A stretch of 64,000 bases of DNA from Alphaproteobacteria bacterium. Its GTDB lineage: Bacteria; Pseudomonadota; Alphaproteobacteria; VGDZ01. The notes under the pieces are model-generated. The model was not told the DNA's origin. It saw only the letters and a list, made by a program, of their open reading frames with translations, and ran no database searches. Both the position numbers and the translations under genes were made by a program. This document shows, one piece after another, positions 17,930 through 27,093 of this stretch; the stretch's first letter is position 1; the number at the start of each line of letters is the position of its first letter. The DNA is taken from positions 31,567-95,566 of the forward strand of contig VGDZ01000004.1 in NCBI GenBank assembly GCA_016869515.1. Direction: 5' to 3'.

Positions 17930-19752
17930 GCCGCCGCCGCCTGGTCGAGGAACAGCCGCGCCGAAACGAAGCTGAACAGGAATTTGGACATGCTGTTGGC
18001 CGAGGCGTCTTCCTTCAGCAATGTCGCGATCTCGTCGCGCTTGACCAAGTCGAAGATCGGCCCCGGCGCCAGCAGCCGGCCGATCACCTTCTTGTTCTTG
18101 CGATCGAGCAGCGAGTTGATCGAGGCGTTGAAGCCGCGCTTGCGGCGGTCCAGCCGCACCCGGTCGTTGAGCGTCCCGGCCATGGCCGCGCGTAGGAGGT
18201 ATTTGGGATAGCCCGCGCCGATCAGATGCTCGCTCGGCACGGTGAAGGCGAATTCGGCCAAGCTGCGGTCGAGATAGGGCGAGCGGTTCTCGATCGAGCA
18301 GCGCATCGAGTTGCGGTCGTCCTCGGCCAGGATCACCGGCACGATCTCGTGGCGCAATTCGTTGAGCATGCGGTTGCGCAAAGGATCGCCGGCGTACGCG
18401 GCCTCGAAGAAGTCCTCGTCCAGCGGCTCGACCAGGCAGCCGTTGAAGCGGGCGCGGTCGAGGTAGATGTGGCCGCGCGCATCGGGCTGGCGGGCGAAGG
18501 TCAGCGGGTCCTTGAGCAGCGGGTTCTCGACGTGGGCGCCGTAGCTCTGCTGCCATTCCGCCACCAGCGCGGCGAAGTCCGGCTGGTCGCGCATCCCCGC
18601 CAGCCAGAAACCGTAATGATCGTAATAGCCGGTGAACAGCTCGTCGGCGCCGGTGCCCGACAGCGCCACCTTGAAGCCCTTGGCGGCGATCGCCTCGGAC
18701 AGGAAGGAATGCACATAGTAGGAGATCGTCGCCACCGGCTTGTCGTGATAGCCGACCAGATCGGTCATGCGCTCGAGGAAGCCCTCGGTCGAGGTGCGCA
18801 CGCTGACCAGCTTGCAGCCGAGATCGGCCACCGTCGCCTGGATGTTGGCGGATTCGTTGTAGCGCGGATCGGAATCGACGATCGAGAACGCCGTCACGTC
18901 GCGGCCGAAGCGCTTGACCGCCAGCGACACCAGCGCCGAAGAATCGATCCCGCCCGAAAGGCAGAACGCCAACGGCACGTCCGAGCGCAGCCGGATCTCG
19001 AGCGCCCGCTCGACCAGGGTCTTGGTCTCGGCCACGGCGGTTTCGCGGTTCATTTTGCGCGGCCGGAAATCGAGTTCCCAATACGCCACGCCGCTCGGAA
19101 CGCCGGGTTCGGTCAGCACCGCCGTGGTGCCGGCCGGCAGCTCCTCGACGCCGCGATACCAGGACGAAGCCTGCTTGTGCAGCGATTTGAAGCCGTTGAC
19201 CAGATAGCGCCGGATCTGGTCGGGATCGGGCTCGAAGCGCTTTCCGGCCAGCGCGGCCAAAGCCTTGGTTTCGGAGGCAAAGTAGAGCGTCGCGCCGTCG
19301 AAGTGCCAAAACAGAGGCTTTTCGCCGAAGCGATCGCGCGACAGGATCAGGCGTCCGGCCTCGGCGTCGAACAGGACGAACGCCCACATGCCTTCGAAGT
19401 GCGCGATGCCGTCGACGCCCCATTGGCGATAGGCTTTAAGCAACACTTCGGTGTCGGAAGTGGTACGGAAGACATGACCGAGGCCTTCCAGTTCGGCGCG
19501 CAGTTCGACGTAGTTGTAGATCTCGCCGTTGTGGATCACGCTCAACGGACCGTCGTTCATCGGTTGGCCGGCCCGCGGATCGAGATCGATGATCGACAAG
19601 CGGCGGTGCAGCAGGCGCACCGTGTCCTTGCCGAGCCGGCCGAGATGCATGCCCTCGCCGTCGGGTCCACGGCGCGCGAGCGCCTCGAGCGTGGCGCGCA
19701 GCCGCTCGGGCTCGGGATTGTCGCGGCCGAAACTGCCGGCGATGCCGCACAT
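17926..19752 (-). CDS. asnB: asparagine synthase (glutamine-hydrolysing), AsnB type
   Basis: A two-domain synthetase of 608 residues. Cys2 is the class II amidotransferase nucleophile (MCGIAGSFG), RRGPDGEG (28-35) and NGEIYNY (75-81) belong to the glutaminase site, and LSGGIDSSA (265-273) is the PP-loop of the synthetase domain. The start must be 19752 because Cys2 has to follow the initiator Met; an in-frame extension to 19851 would destroy this. In a sugar island it may amidate a sugar carboxylate or supply nitrogen rather than make asparagine. It is driven by its own promoter about 100 bases upstream. Confidence 0.9.
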   Translation of the reverse strand: MCGIAGSFGRDNPEPERLRATLEALARRGPDGEGMHLGRLGKDTVRLLHRRLSIIDLDPRAGQPMNDGPLSVIHNGEIYNYVELRAELEGLGHVFRTTSDTEVLLKAYRQWGVDGIAHFEGMWAFVLFDAEAGRLILSRDRFGEKPLFWHFDGATLYFASETKALAALAGKRFEPDPDQIRRYLVNGFKSLHKQASSWYRGVEELPAGTTAVLTEPGVPSGVAYWELDFRPRKMNRETAVAETKTLVERALEIRLRSDVPLAFCLSGGIDSSALVSLAVKRFGRDVTAFSIVDSDPRYNESANIQATVADLGCKLVSVRTSTEGFLERMTDLVGYHDKPVATISYYVHSFLSEAIAAKGFKVALSGTGADELFTGYYDHYGFWLAGMRDQPDFAALVAEWQQSYGAHVENPLLKDPLTFARQPDARGHIYLDRARFNGCLVEPLDEDFFEAAYAGDPLRNRMLNELRHEIVPVILAEDDRNSMRCSIENRSPYLDRSLAEFAFTVPSEHLIGAGYPKYLLRAAMAGTLNDRVRLDRRKRGFNASINSLLDRKNKKVIGRLLAPGPIFDLVKRDEIATLLKEDASANSMSKFLFSFVSARLFLDQAAAA

Positions 19753-19805
19753 GGTCTGGTTCGATTTCGGGGTCGAGGGCGGAACCGTCCGCCAATGCTG
19801 CCGCA

Positions 19806-19828
19806 GGCCGGGTGACAACCACCCGGCC
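19806..19828 (-). promoter_or_regulatory. GC-rich hairpin in the asnB leader
   Basis: An 8-bp perfect inverted repeat (GGCCGGGT / ACCCGGCC) with a 7-base loop lies between the asnB promoter and its start codon. It begins about 15 bases after the expected transcription start. No T-tract follows, so it is not a plain terminator. It could stabilise the leader or affect translation. Confidence 0.45.
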
Positions 19829-19850
19829 ATGAATACCCTACTAACCGCCA

Positions 19851-19879
19851 AGTTTAGGCCCAGTTCACCGCAAGGTCAA
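19851..19879 (-). promoter_or_regulatory. sigma70-type promoter for asnB and downstream island genes
   Basis: Reading on the minus strand, TTGACC (19879-19874) and TAAACT (19856-19851) are separated by exactly 17 bases. This is the best sigma70-like match in the island. It lies in the 141-base gap between the CapD-like gene and asnB, so it would drive asnB and the genes below it. Confidence 0.6.
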
Positions 19880-19893
19880 CGCGTTCGCGATAC

Positions 19894-21138
19894 CTAGATT
19901 CGATCGTCCAAAGTCAGGTCGCTGGCGACGTGCCGGAATTGAGGCATGACCGATTGCAAAGCCGCGACGATCGCTTTCCGATCGATCGGCCGCGAAGCGT
20001 CCTCGATCGCGGCTGCAATCGGATCGACGATGGCATCGATGCCAAACGACCAGGGCCGATGCGGAATGGCGGCCAATTTGGCAAGCCCGAATTCCACCGC
20101 GATTTCCCCCTCGGCCAAAAACTCCTCGAAGGCCTTTTCGCCGCCGGTATCGAGCGGCGTCAAAAGCAGCGGATAATGGCTTCGTGCCAGCGCACCATCG
20201 ACGGCCGCGCGGGCGGTCGATTCGCGATCGTGAATCTCGGCCGCCAGGCCATAAACCGCCAACACGGCGCGGGCGACATCCTCGAGCAACCGCAATTCAA
20301 CGGTCGGATCGAGCTTCGGGTAGACCACATGCCTGTGCGGTCCGAGCGCTGCGGCCAAGAGGCAAATGTGGCCGGCCTCGGCAATGCTAACGAAATAGCG
20401 CTTGGTGGCTTTCGGCACCGCCAGCGGCTGTCGCAGGGCAAGTCGTTGAACGAGGCTGGCAAGCACGCTGCCGTTGGAAAAAGCGACGTTCGCGAATCGC
20501 GCCGCCGAAACGGCGCCGAAATTCCACGGGCCCGCAAAAATCAACTCTTCCATCGCACGTTTGCTGGCACCCATGAGACTTGTGGGATTGGCGGCCTTGT
20601 CGGTCGAGACGGCGAAATAGCGCCGCGCCGCATGGCCGCCTTCGGCCAGCCAATTGAGGAAGCGACGATGCTTGACAACATTGGTCTCAAATATCTGCAG
20701 CAGCGAAGGAAGGTCCTTTTCCGAGCGCACATGCTTCATCGCCGCGAAGTTCAGCACCAGATCGAAAGGCTTCGCGCCGGCCAGCAGGCGTCGCATGATC
20801 GGCCCGCCATAATCGGTCGGCACGGCCTGCACGCGCATCGGTGCCGGCGCGCGATCTCGCGCACGCAGGTCGCGCATCATTTCGGCTAGACCGTTTTCGT
20901 TGCTGTCGACCAAGACCGTCTCTTGCGGCTGGAACTCCAACAGCGCATCGACCGTGGTCGTGCCGATGCTGCCGCAGGCGCCGACGACCAGGACGCGGGA
21001 GTCGGCGATGGCGTGGCGCAGATCGGCTTTCCGCGCCGCCATGTCGCCGGCAAAGCGGCTGCCTTGGCGGCCGATGACAGCGGCGTCGAGTCGCGTCGCG
21101 ACCTCGGCTTGAGGCGGCGGCGGCGAAAGCGCGGTCAC
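19894..21138 (-). CDS. soluble CapD/WbpM-type nucleotide-sugar dehydratase
   Basis: A 414-residue protein with a Rossmann motif VVGACGSIG (51-59), FAAMKHV (131-137), STDKAANP (178-185) and MGASK (189-193). The Met in place of the catalytic Tyr is typical of the WbpM/PglF/CapD branch, which makes UDP-4-keto-6-deoxy-GlcNAc with retention. It lacks the N-terminal membrane domain of WbpM, so it is cytoplasmic like FlaA1. It would open a second branch alongside PseB. The GTG at 21138 overlaps the upstream GT2 stop (GTGA). The end of the protein (after 350) is divergent. Confidence 0.75.
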   Translation of the reverse strand: MTALSPPPPQAEVATRLDAAVIGRQGSRFAGDMAARKADLRHAIADSRVLVVGACGSIGTTTVDALLEFQPQETVLVDSNENGLAEMMRDLRARDRAPAPMRVQAVPTDYGGPIMRRLLAGAKPFDLVLNFAAMKHVRSEKDLPSLLQIFETNVVKHRRFLNWLAEGGHAARRYFAVSTDKAANPTSLMGASKRAMEELIFAGPWNFGAVSAARFANVAFSNGSVLASLVQRLALRQPLAVPKATKRYFVSIAEAGHICLLAAALGPHRHVVYPKLDPTVELRLLEDVARAVLAVYGLAAEIHDRESTARAAVDGALARSHYPLLLTPLDTGGEKAFEEFLAEGEIAVEFGLAKLAAIPHRPWSFGIDAIVDPIAAAIEDASRPIDRKAIVAALQSVMPQFRHVASDLTLDDRI

Positions 21139-22088
21139 GACCGATCCGGCCGACTTCGATGGGTGCGGTCGATCAAGTAGTGCGGCCGACCTTTGACCTC
21201 GTCCAGCACCATGCCGACATACTCGCCCAAAATGCCAATGAAAAGCATTTGAATGCCACCCAAGCCGGATACGATACCGGCTACGTTCCAGGCCGACGAC
21301 GGCGAAACGACGACGTCGAGACAGGCCAGCGCCTGCCAAACGCCCGTTCCGATGCCGAACGCCAACATTGCGGCGCCGATCGGAAAGGCAACGCGCAAGG
21401 GGGTCCGAGAATGGCTCAGCACGCCGGACAGGGCAAAACGCAACAGCCGGGTCAACGTGAAGTGGGAGGCGCCGGTTGCACGCGGCGGCGGATCGTAGTG
21501 GATGACAGCAGTCGTGAACCCGACCCACGACACCAAACCACGAAGGAACAGGCTCCGCTCGCGCAGTCGGTCACGAAACAAGTCGGCGACGCGGCGCGAC
21601 ATCAGGCGGAAATCCGCCGAACCCGGCCGTAACGCGATGCCAGCAATCAAGTCCATCAAGCGATAGAACCAGCGCGATGTCACGCGTTTGAACAGCGTCT
21701 CTCCCGGCGCGTCGCGTCGAACGCATTGCACGATGTCTGCCCCGGCCTCGAAGCGGGCCAGCATGTCGGCGATCAGCTCGGGCGGATGTTGCAAGTCGCC
21801 GTCAAGCATGATCACGGCGTCGTGCCGGCTGTGGTCGAGCCCGGCCAGCAGTGCGGCCTGATGACCGAAGCGCCGCGACATCACCAACGCCGAAAGCCCT
21901 GAGCGTTCCGCCACCAGCCGCGCGAGAATGGCCTCGGTATCGTCGGGTGCGGGATCGACGACATAGAGGACCTCACAGACGTAGCGAGGCCGCAGCGGCT
22001 CGATTGCGGCCAGCAACCGCCGATGAAAGGACTCGATGCCGGCGGCCTCGCGATAGACCGGGACAATAATGCCAAGCGTGGCGGTCAT
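21135..22088 (-). CDS. membrane-anchored GT2 glycosyltransferase (GtrB/ArnC-like)
   Basis: A 317-residue family 2 transferase. The catalytic domain has IIVPVYREA (7-15) and DGDLQHPPE (96-104). Two membrane helices are predicted by eye at about 231-252 and 268-290. This layout is that of enzymes loading a sugar onto undecaprenyl phosphate for later transfer in the periplasm. The ATG at 22088 overlaps the upstream stop (ATGA). The donor sugar is not known; products of the neighbouring epimerase or dehydratase are candidates. Confidence 0.85.
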   Translation of the reverse strand: MTATLGIIVPVYREAAGIESFHRRLLAAIEPLRPRYVCEVLYVVDPAPDDTEAILARLVAERSGLSALVMSRRFGHQAALLAGLDHSRHDAVIMLDGDLQHPPELIADMLARFEAGADIVQCVRRDAPGETLFKRVTSRWFYRLMDLIAGIALRPGSADFRLMSRRVADLFRDRLRERSLFLRGLVSWVGFTTAVIHYDPPPRATGASHFTLTRLLRFALSGVLSHSRTPLRVAFPIGAAMLAFGIGTGVWQALACLDVVVSPSSAWNVAGIVSGLGGIQMLFIGILGEYVGMVLDEVKGRPHYLIDRTHRSRPDRS

Positions 22089-22939
22089 GCGGCTACCCGC
22101 GAGACCATGCTGCCCAGGCCTTCGGCCAGCCCGATGCGAGGTCGCCAACCCAAGTCACGCTCGATCGCCGAGATATCCGCGCGAACCTCGTCGATCTCCT
22201 GCCGACGAACCTCGCCGCGGTCGCGATAGGGCTTGCGAACGCCGGTGGCCGCCATCGCCACCTCGATCACGTCCGCAACGGAATAGGATCGCCCACTGCC
22301 GACATTGTAGACTGCGATGCCCGACCGAGCCGCGCAAGTAGCAACGATCGCCTCTATCACATCGTCGAGATGCACATAGTCGCGCCTCGGCGCGAGGTCC
22401 GCCACCACCACGGTAGCCACCGTCGGGTCCATGATCTGAGCCATGATTTCGGGAATGACGTAGTCGCGCGACTGCCCAGGTCCGTAGACATTGAATACCC
22501 GCAAAGCCACTACCGCTACGTTCAAGTGCCGTCCATAGAATGTCGCGGCCTCCTCGGCCATGGCCTTGGACAAGGCATAGGGATTGTTGGGAGCAAGTCC
22601 GCAATTTTCGTCGATCGGCAACCGATCAGGTCGTCCGTACGCATAGCCGCTGACCAGCGTCAACGGCATGCCGGTCCTTCGGCACGCCTCGAGTATTCGG
22701 ATCGTTCCAATGAGGTTGTTTTCAAGATAACTGCCGGGCTCCTCCCAACTGGCCTTGACGCCGACTCGCGAGGCCAGATGAAACACACGGTCAAACCGAC
22801 CGGATGGAACCGGATCGCGGGCGATATCCCACTGCCTTCGATCTGGCGCAGTTACCTGATGCCCGGCCTCCTTGAGGCGTCCTACCAGGGCGCGGCCGAT
22901 GTAGCCGCCGCCGCCCGACACCAAATAGTGCGCGGTCAT
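22085..22939 (-). CDS. NAD-dependent sugar epimerase/dehydratase
   Basis: An extended SDR of 284 residues with GGGGYIG (9-15) for NAD binding, the catalytic YALSK (121-125), and the typical NVGSGRSYSVADV segment near 216-228. The 4-epimerase/4,6-dehydratase/reductase class cannot be resolved. It follows directly on the sugar nucleotidyltransferase, so the two probably act on the same nucleotide sugar. One base separates it from the upstream stop. Confidence 0.83.
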   Translation of the reverse strand: MTAHYLVSGGGGYIGRALVGRLKEAGHQVTAPDRRQWDIARDPVPSGRFDRVFHLASRVGVKASWEEPGSYLENNLIGTIRILEACRRTGMPLTLVSGYAYGRPDRLPIDENCGLAPNNPYALSKAMAEEAATFYGRHLNVAVVALRVFNVYGPGQSRDYVIPEIMAQIMDPTVATVVVADLAPRRDYVHLDDVIEAIVATCAARSGIAVYNVGSGRSYSVADVIEVAMAATGVRKPYRDRGEVRRQEIDEVRADISAIERDLGWRPRIGLAEGLGSMVSRVAA

Positions 22940-23650
22940 TTAGAGACCCATCCGTTGGCGCACCCTGGGGAGTTCTTCGATCGCCGTCTGATAGTCGTCA
23001 GGCCGGCCAATGTCGAGCCAGTAGCCATCATGCACTTGGATGTCGGCGGGCCGGCCGGTTGCGATCAGATCGACCATCAAGGCGTCGAAGCCATAGGCTC
23101 GACCTGGCGGAATGCGGTCGACAATGTCGCGGTTGGCGGCATAGACCCCCATGCTTACCAAATAGGGTGTACGCGGCTTCTCCATGAACCTTGCGGCTCG
23201 GCCGCGTTCGTCGATCTGGATCACGCCATAGTCGATCATCTGCTCTCTTCGCGCCGCGGCTACGGTGAACAGCCGCCGGTCGGCGCAATGGCGATCCAGA
23301 AAAGCGCCAAAATCTAGGTCAGTCAAAATGTCGCCATTCATGATCAAGAAATTCTCAGGCAGGCTTTCAATCAGGCGCAATGGACCTATCGTGCTGAGCG
23401 GCTGGGTCTCGAGCGAGTACCGAATCGACAGGCCAAGTTTCGCACCGTCGCCGAAATAGGCACGAATGATGTCGGCCTGATGATTGACCGCCAGGGTCGC
23501 GACGCGAAAGCCATGGCGCACCAATTGGCGCATGATCAATTCGAGGATCGGCGTATCGCCGATCGGCACCAGCGGCTTGGGCAGCGAGGCCGTATACGGC
23601 CACAACCGTGTTCCTTTGCCGCCCGCCAGAATGACGACATGCTTGTCCAT
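22940..23650 (-). CDS. sugar-1-phosphate nucleotidyltransferase
   Basis: A 236-residue RmlA/GCD1-type nucleotidyltransferase that makes an NDP-sugar. It has GGKGTRLWPYT (10-20), PKPLVPIGDTPILE (24-37), an NGDILTDLDF metal-site region and VDLI...GRPADIQVHDGYWLDIGRP near the end. It resembles mannose-1-phosphate guanylyltransferases and PtmE-like catalytic domains but has no CBS or hexapeptide extension. It is the first gene of the island, with a promoter just upstream. Its ATG at 23650 has a GAGG ribosome-binding sequence. Confidence 0.87.
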   Translation of the reverse strand: MDKHVVILAGGKGTRLWPYTASLPKPLVPIGDTPILELIMRQLVRHGFRVATLAVNHQADIIRAYFGDGAKLGLSIRYSLETQPLSTIGPLRLIESLPENFLIMNGDILTDLDFGAFLDRHCADRRLFTVAAARREQMIDYGVIQIDERGRAARFMEKPRTPYLVSMGVYAANRDIVDRIPPGRAYGFDALMVDLIATGRPADIQVHDGYWLDIGRPDDYQTAIEELPRVRQRMGL

Positions 23651-23672
23651 GGCACCTCGGATCGTAGCGCTC

Positions 23673-23701
23673 CTGATAGTGGAGAACCGGCGGGGCCGCA
23701 A
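23673..23701 (-). promoter_or_regulatory. sigma70-type promoter of the sugar island
   Basis: On the minus strand TTGCGG (23701-23696) and TATCAG (23678-23673) are separated by 17 bases. They lie about 23 bases before the ATG of the first island gene. The site is in the 190-base divergent region shared with gatC. Confidence 0.5.
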
Positions 23702-23760
23702 GCGGTTCGGCTGAGTCGAAACCCGCCTCCGCCGCGTGCCGGCGGAGCGCAATCCCCGGC

Positions 23761-23790
23761 TTGCCCGGATCGGCGGGGCTCTGCTAGACC
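23761..23790 (+). promoter_or_regulatory. putative promoter of gatCAB
   Basis: TTGCCC (23761-23766) and TAGACC (23785-23790) have an 18-base spacer and precede the gatC TTG start by about 50 bases. The match is moderate, but it is the best in the divergent region on this strand. Confidence 0.4.
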
Positions 23791-23840
23791 TGCGCCGCCG
23801 CCGCGCGCCGATCACCCTCGCCCGGCCCGGAGCCGCCGCC

Positions 23841-24131
23841 TTGTCCAAGCTCGATCGCGAAACCGTCCGCCGCATCGCCCGCCTCGCCCGCATCCGGGTC
23901 GAGGAGAACGAGTTCGAGCCGCTGGCGGGCGAGCTGTCGAAGATCCTGGGTTTCGTCGAGCAGCTGTCGCAGGTCGATACCGCGGCGGTCGAGCCGCTGG
24001 CGGCGATCAACGGCCTGACCTTGCCTTGGCGCGAGGATCGGGTGGCCGATGGCGGCAAGGCCGATGACGTGCTGGCCAACGCGCCGGCGCGCGCCCAGGG
24101 CTATTACGCCGTGCCCAAGGTGGTCGAATGA
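23841..24131 (+). CDS. gatC: Asp-tRNA(Asn)/Glu-tRNA(Gln) amidotransferase subunit C
   Basis: The small scaffold subunit of GatCAB, 96 residues, which wraps GatA and GatB for transamidation of misacylated tRNA. Conserved features are the RRIARLARI helix, the [12 protein letters not shown] segment, the LPWREDRV core and the C-terminal [16 protein letters not shown]. The start is TTG at 23841, preceded by GGAG eight bases upstream and giving the usual GatC length. The longer frame from 23736 has no family support. The gene overlaps gatA by four bases. Confidence 0.92.
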   Translation: MSKLDRETVRRIARLARIRVEENEFEPLAGELSKILGFVEQLSQVDTAAVEPLAAINGLTLPWREDRVADGGKADDVLANAPARAQGYYAVPKVVE

Positions 24132-25612
24132 CCGCCGCCAACCTGCTGACCCTCGCCCAGGCCGCCAAGGCGCTGCGGGCACGGAGCCTGTCGGCGCGCG
24201 AGCTGACCCGGGCCTGTCTCGATGCCATCGCCAAGGCGGGCGCGCTCAACGCCTTCGTCACCGTCACGCCCGAGCGTGCCCTGGCCGATGCCGAGCGCGC
24301 CGACGCCCGCCTGGCCAAGGGCGAGGCGCGGGCGCTGGAAGGCATTCCGCTGGCGATCAAGGATCTGTTCTGCACCCAGGGCGTCAAGTCGACCGCGGCC
24401 TCGCGCATCCTGGGCGAGTTCGTGCCGCCCTACGAATCGACCGTGACCGAGAAGCTGTGGGCGGCGGGAGCCACGCTTCTGGGCAAGGCCAATCTCGACG
24501 AATTCGCCATGGGCTCGTCGAACGAAACCTCGGCCTTCGGGCCGGTGGTCAATCCCTGGCGGCGCCAGGGCGACAACCGCAAGCTGGTGCCGGGCGGGTC
24601 TTCGGGCGGATCGGCGGCGGCGGTGGCGGCGGGGCTATGCCTGGGCGCCACCGGCACCGATACCGGCGGCTCGATCCGCCAGCCCGCCAGCCTGACCGGC
24701 ACGGTCGGCATCAAACCGACCTACGGCCGCTGCTCGCGCTACGGTATCGTCGCTTTCGCTTCCTCGCTGGATCAGGCCGGCGTGTTCGCCCGCGACGTCG
24801 CCGATGCCGCGATCCTGCTGCGCGAGACCGCGGGCCACGATGCGCGCGATTCGACCTCGGCCAAGCTGCCGGTGCCCGATTTCGCCGCCGCGGTCGAAGC
24901 CGGGGTCAAGGGCCTCAGGATCGGCATTCCCAAGGAATACCGGGTCGAGGGCATGCCGGCCGAGATCGAGGCGCTGTGGCGCCAGGGCATGGCGTGGCTC
25001 AAGGACGCCGGCGCCCAGGCGGTCGACGTCTCGCTGCCGCATACCGCCATGGCGCTGCCGACCTACTACATCATCGCCCCGGCCGAGGCCTCGTCCAATC
25101 TGGCGCGCTATGACGGCGTGCGCTATGGGCTGCGCGTGGCCGATGACGATCTGGTGACGCAGTACGAAAAAACCCGCGCCGCCGGCTTCGGCAAGGAAGT
25201 CCGGCGCCGGGTGCTGATCGGCACCTATGTGCTGTCGGCCGGCTATTACGACGCCTATTACCTCAAGGCGCAGAAGGTGCGGGCGCTGATCGCGCGCGAT
25301 TTCGTGGACGCCTTCAAGGCCTGCGATCTGATCCTGGCGCCGACCGCGCCCAACGCCGCCTTCGCCATGGGCGAAAAGGCCGACGATCCGATCGGCATGT
25401 ATCTCAACGACGTCTTCACCGTGCCGGCCAACCTGGCCGGGCTGCCGGGCCTGTCGGTGCCGGCCGGATTGTCGGCCGAGGCGCTCCCGCTCGGACTTCA
25501 GCTGCTGGGGCGGCCGTTCGACGAGGCGACGCTGTTCGCCGCCGGCCGCGAGATCGAGCGCCGCGCCGGCTTGTTCCCCGTGTCCGATCGCTGGTGGGAG
25601 GCCGCGCCATGA
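24128..25612 (+). CDS. gatA: Asp-tRNA(Asn)/Glu-tRNA(Gln) amidotransferase subunit A
   Basis: The glutaminase subunit of GatCAB, 494 residues. The amidase-signature triad is visible as K78 (AIKDLF), cis-Ser S158 (PGGSSGGS) and nucleophile S182 ([11 protein letters not shown]). It releases ammonia from glutamine, which is channelled to GatB. It overlaps gatC and gatB by four bases each (ATGA), so the three subunits are translationally coupled. Having GatCAB implies indirect synthesis of Gln-tRNA and/or Asn-tRNA. Confidence 0.97.
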   Translation: MTAANLLTLAQAAKALRARSLSARELTRACLDAIAKAGALNAFVTVTPERALADAERADARLAKGEARALEGIPLAIKDLFCTQGVKSTAASRILGEFVPPYESTVTEKLWAAGATLLGKANLDEFAMGSSNETSAFGPVVNPWRRQGDNRKLVPGGSSGGSAAAVAAGLCLGATGTDTGGSIRQPASLTGTVGIKPTYGRCSRYGIVAFASSLDQAGVFARDVADAAILLRETAGHDARDSTSAKLPVPDFAAAVEAGVKGLRIGIPKEYRVEGMPAEIEALWRQGMAWLKDAGAQAVDVSLPHTAMALPTYYIIAPAEASSNLARYDGVRYGLRVADDDLVTQYEKTRAAGFGKEVRRRVLIGTYVLSAGYYDAYYLKAQKVRALIARDFVDAFKACDLILAPTAPNAAFAMGEKADDPIGMYLNDVFTVPANLAGLPGLSVPAGLSAEALPLGLQLLGRPFDEATLFAAGREIERRAGLFPVSDRWWEAAP

Positions 25613-27075
25613 GCGACCCCTCCGCCAAGCTGATCAAGGGCAATACCGGCGAGTGGGAGGTCGTCATCGGCCTCGAAGTCCACGCCCAGGTGCTGTCGCA
25701 GGCCAAGCTGTTCTCGGGCGCGTCCACGGCCTTCGGCGCCGCGCCCAACAGCCAGGTCAGCCTGGTCGATGCCGCGTTTCCCGGCATGTTGCCGGTGATC
25801 AACGCCTTCTGCATCGAGCAGGCGGTGCGCACCGGACTCGGGCTCAAGGCCAAGATCAACCGCCGCTCGGTGTTCGATCGCAAGAACTACTTCTATCCCG
25901 ACCTGCCGGCGGGCTATCAGATTTCGCAGTACAAGCATCCGATCGTCGGCGAGGGCAAGGTGACGGTCGATTTGCCCGACGGCACGACGCGGCGGGTCGG
26001 CATCGAGCGGCTGCATCTCGAGCAGGACGCCGGCAAGAGCCTGCACGACCAGCACCCCAAGCAGTCCTACGTCGATCTCAACCGCGCCGGCGTGGCGCTG
26101 ATGGAGATCGTGTCGCGGCCCGATCTGCGCTCGGCCGAGGAGGCGGCGGCCTATTTGCGCAAGCTGCGCGCCATCCTGCGCTATCTCGGCACTTGCGACG
26201 GCAACATGGAAGAAGGCTCGATGCGGGCCGACGTCAACGTCTCGGTGCGACGGCCAGGGGCGCCGCTGAACACGCGCTGCGAAATCAAGAACGTCAATTC
26301 GATGCGCTTCGTCCAACAGGCGGTGGAGTACGAATCCCGCCGTCAGATCCAGGTGCTGGAGGACGGCGGCACGATCCGTCAGGAGACGCGGCTGTTCGAC
26401 TCCTCGAAGGGCGAGACGCGTTCGATGCGCTCGAAGGAAGAGGCCCACGACTATCGCTATTTCCCCGATCCCGACCTGCTGCCGCTCGAATTCGACCAGG
26501 CCTTCGTCGACCGCATCGCCGCCACGCTGCCCGAATTGCCGGACGAAAAGAAGGCGCGCTTCGTCAGCCAGTACGGACTGGGTGCCTACGAAGCCGGCGT
26601 GCTGGTCGCCGAGCGCGAGCCCGCCGAGTACTACGAAAGCGTGGCCAAGGGGCGCGATCCCAAGCTGGCTGCCAATTGGGTCAGCGTCGAGTTGTTCGGC
26701 CAGCTCAACAAGGCGGGCAAGGATCTGGCGCAATCGCCGGTCTCGGCCGCCGGCCTGGGCGAGCTGCTCGACCTGATCAAGGACGGCACGCTCAGCCAGC
26801 GCCTGGCCAAGGACGTGTTCGCGCTGATGTTCGAGACCGGCAAGGGCGCCGCAGCGGTGGTGGCCGAGAAGGGGCTCAAGCAGGTCTCGGACACCGGCGC
26901 GATCGAGGCAGCGATCGACAAGGTCATCGCCGACAACGCCGCCAAGGTGGCCGAGTATCGCGGCGGCAAGCCGACCCTGTTCGGCTGGTTCATGGGCCAG
27001 GTGATGAAGGCCACCGGCGGCAAGGCCAATCCCGGCATGGTCAATCCGCTGCTGAAGAAGAAGTTAGACGGCTGA
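25609..27075 (+). CDS. gatB: Asp-tRNA(Asn)/Glu-tRNA(Gln) amidotransferase subunit B
   Basis: The kinase/transamidase subunit of GatCAB, 488 residues. It phosphorylates the tRNA-bound Glu or Asp and amidates it. It opens with the conserved [13 protein letters not shown] and has [19 protein letters not shown], a KSLHDQHP segment and the C-terminal YqeY-like tail ending in [17 protein letters not shown]. The ATG at 25609 is chosen because it overlaps the gatA stop; the 15-base longer start has no support. Confidence 0.97.
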   Translation: MSDPSAKLIKGNTGEWEVVIGLEVHAQVLSQAKLFSGASTAFGAAPNSQVSLVDAAFPGMLPVINAFCIEQAVRTGLGLKAKINRRSVFDRKNYFYPDLPAGYQISQYKHPIVGEGKVTVDLPDGTTRRVGIERLHLEQDAGKSLHDQHPKQSYVDLNRAGVALMEIVSRPDLRSAEEAAAYLRKLRAILRYLGTCDGNMEEGSMRADVNVSVRRPGAPLNTRCEIKNVNSMRFVQQAVEYESRRQIQVLEDGGTIRQETRLFDSSKGETRSMRSKEEAHDYRYFPDPDLLPLEFDQAFVDRIAATLPELPDEKKARFVSQYGLGAYEAGVLVAEREPAEYYESVAKGRDPKLAANWVSVELFGQLNKAGKDLAQSPVSAAGLGELLDLIKDGTLSQRLAKDVFALMFETGKGAAAVVAEKGLKQVSDTGAIEAAIDKVIADNAAKVAEYRGGKPTLFGWFMGQVMKATGGKANPGMVNPLLKKKLDG

Positions 27076-27093
27076 AGAGGGAAGGACGGCACC

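Noticed and set aside
18226..19815. 529-codon plus-strand frame opposite asnB
   Set aside because: It is antisense to an intact asparagine synthase with full motifs; no family features.
19753..19851. In-frame N-terminal extension of asnB
   Set aside because: It would move the catalytic cysteine away from position 2 and overlaps the promoter leader.
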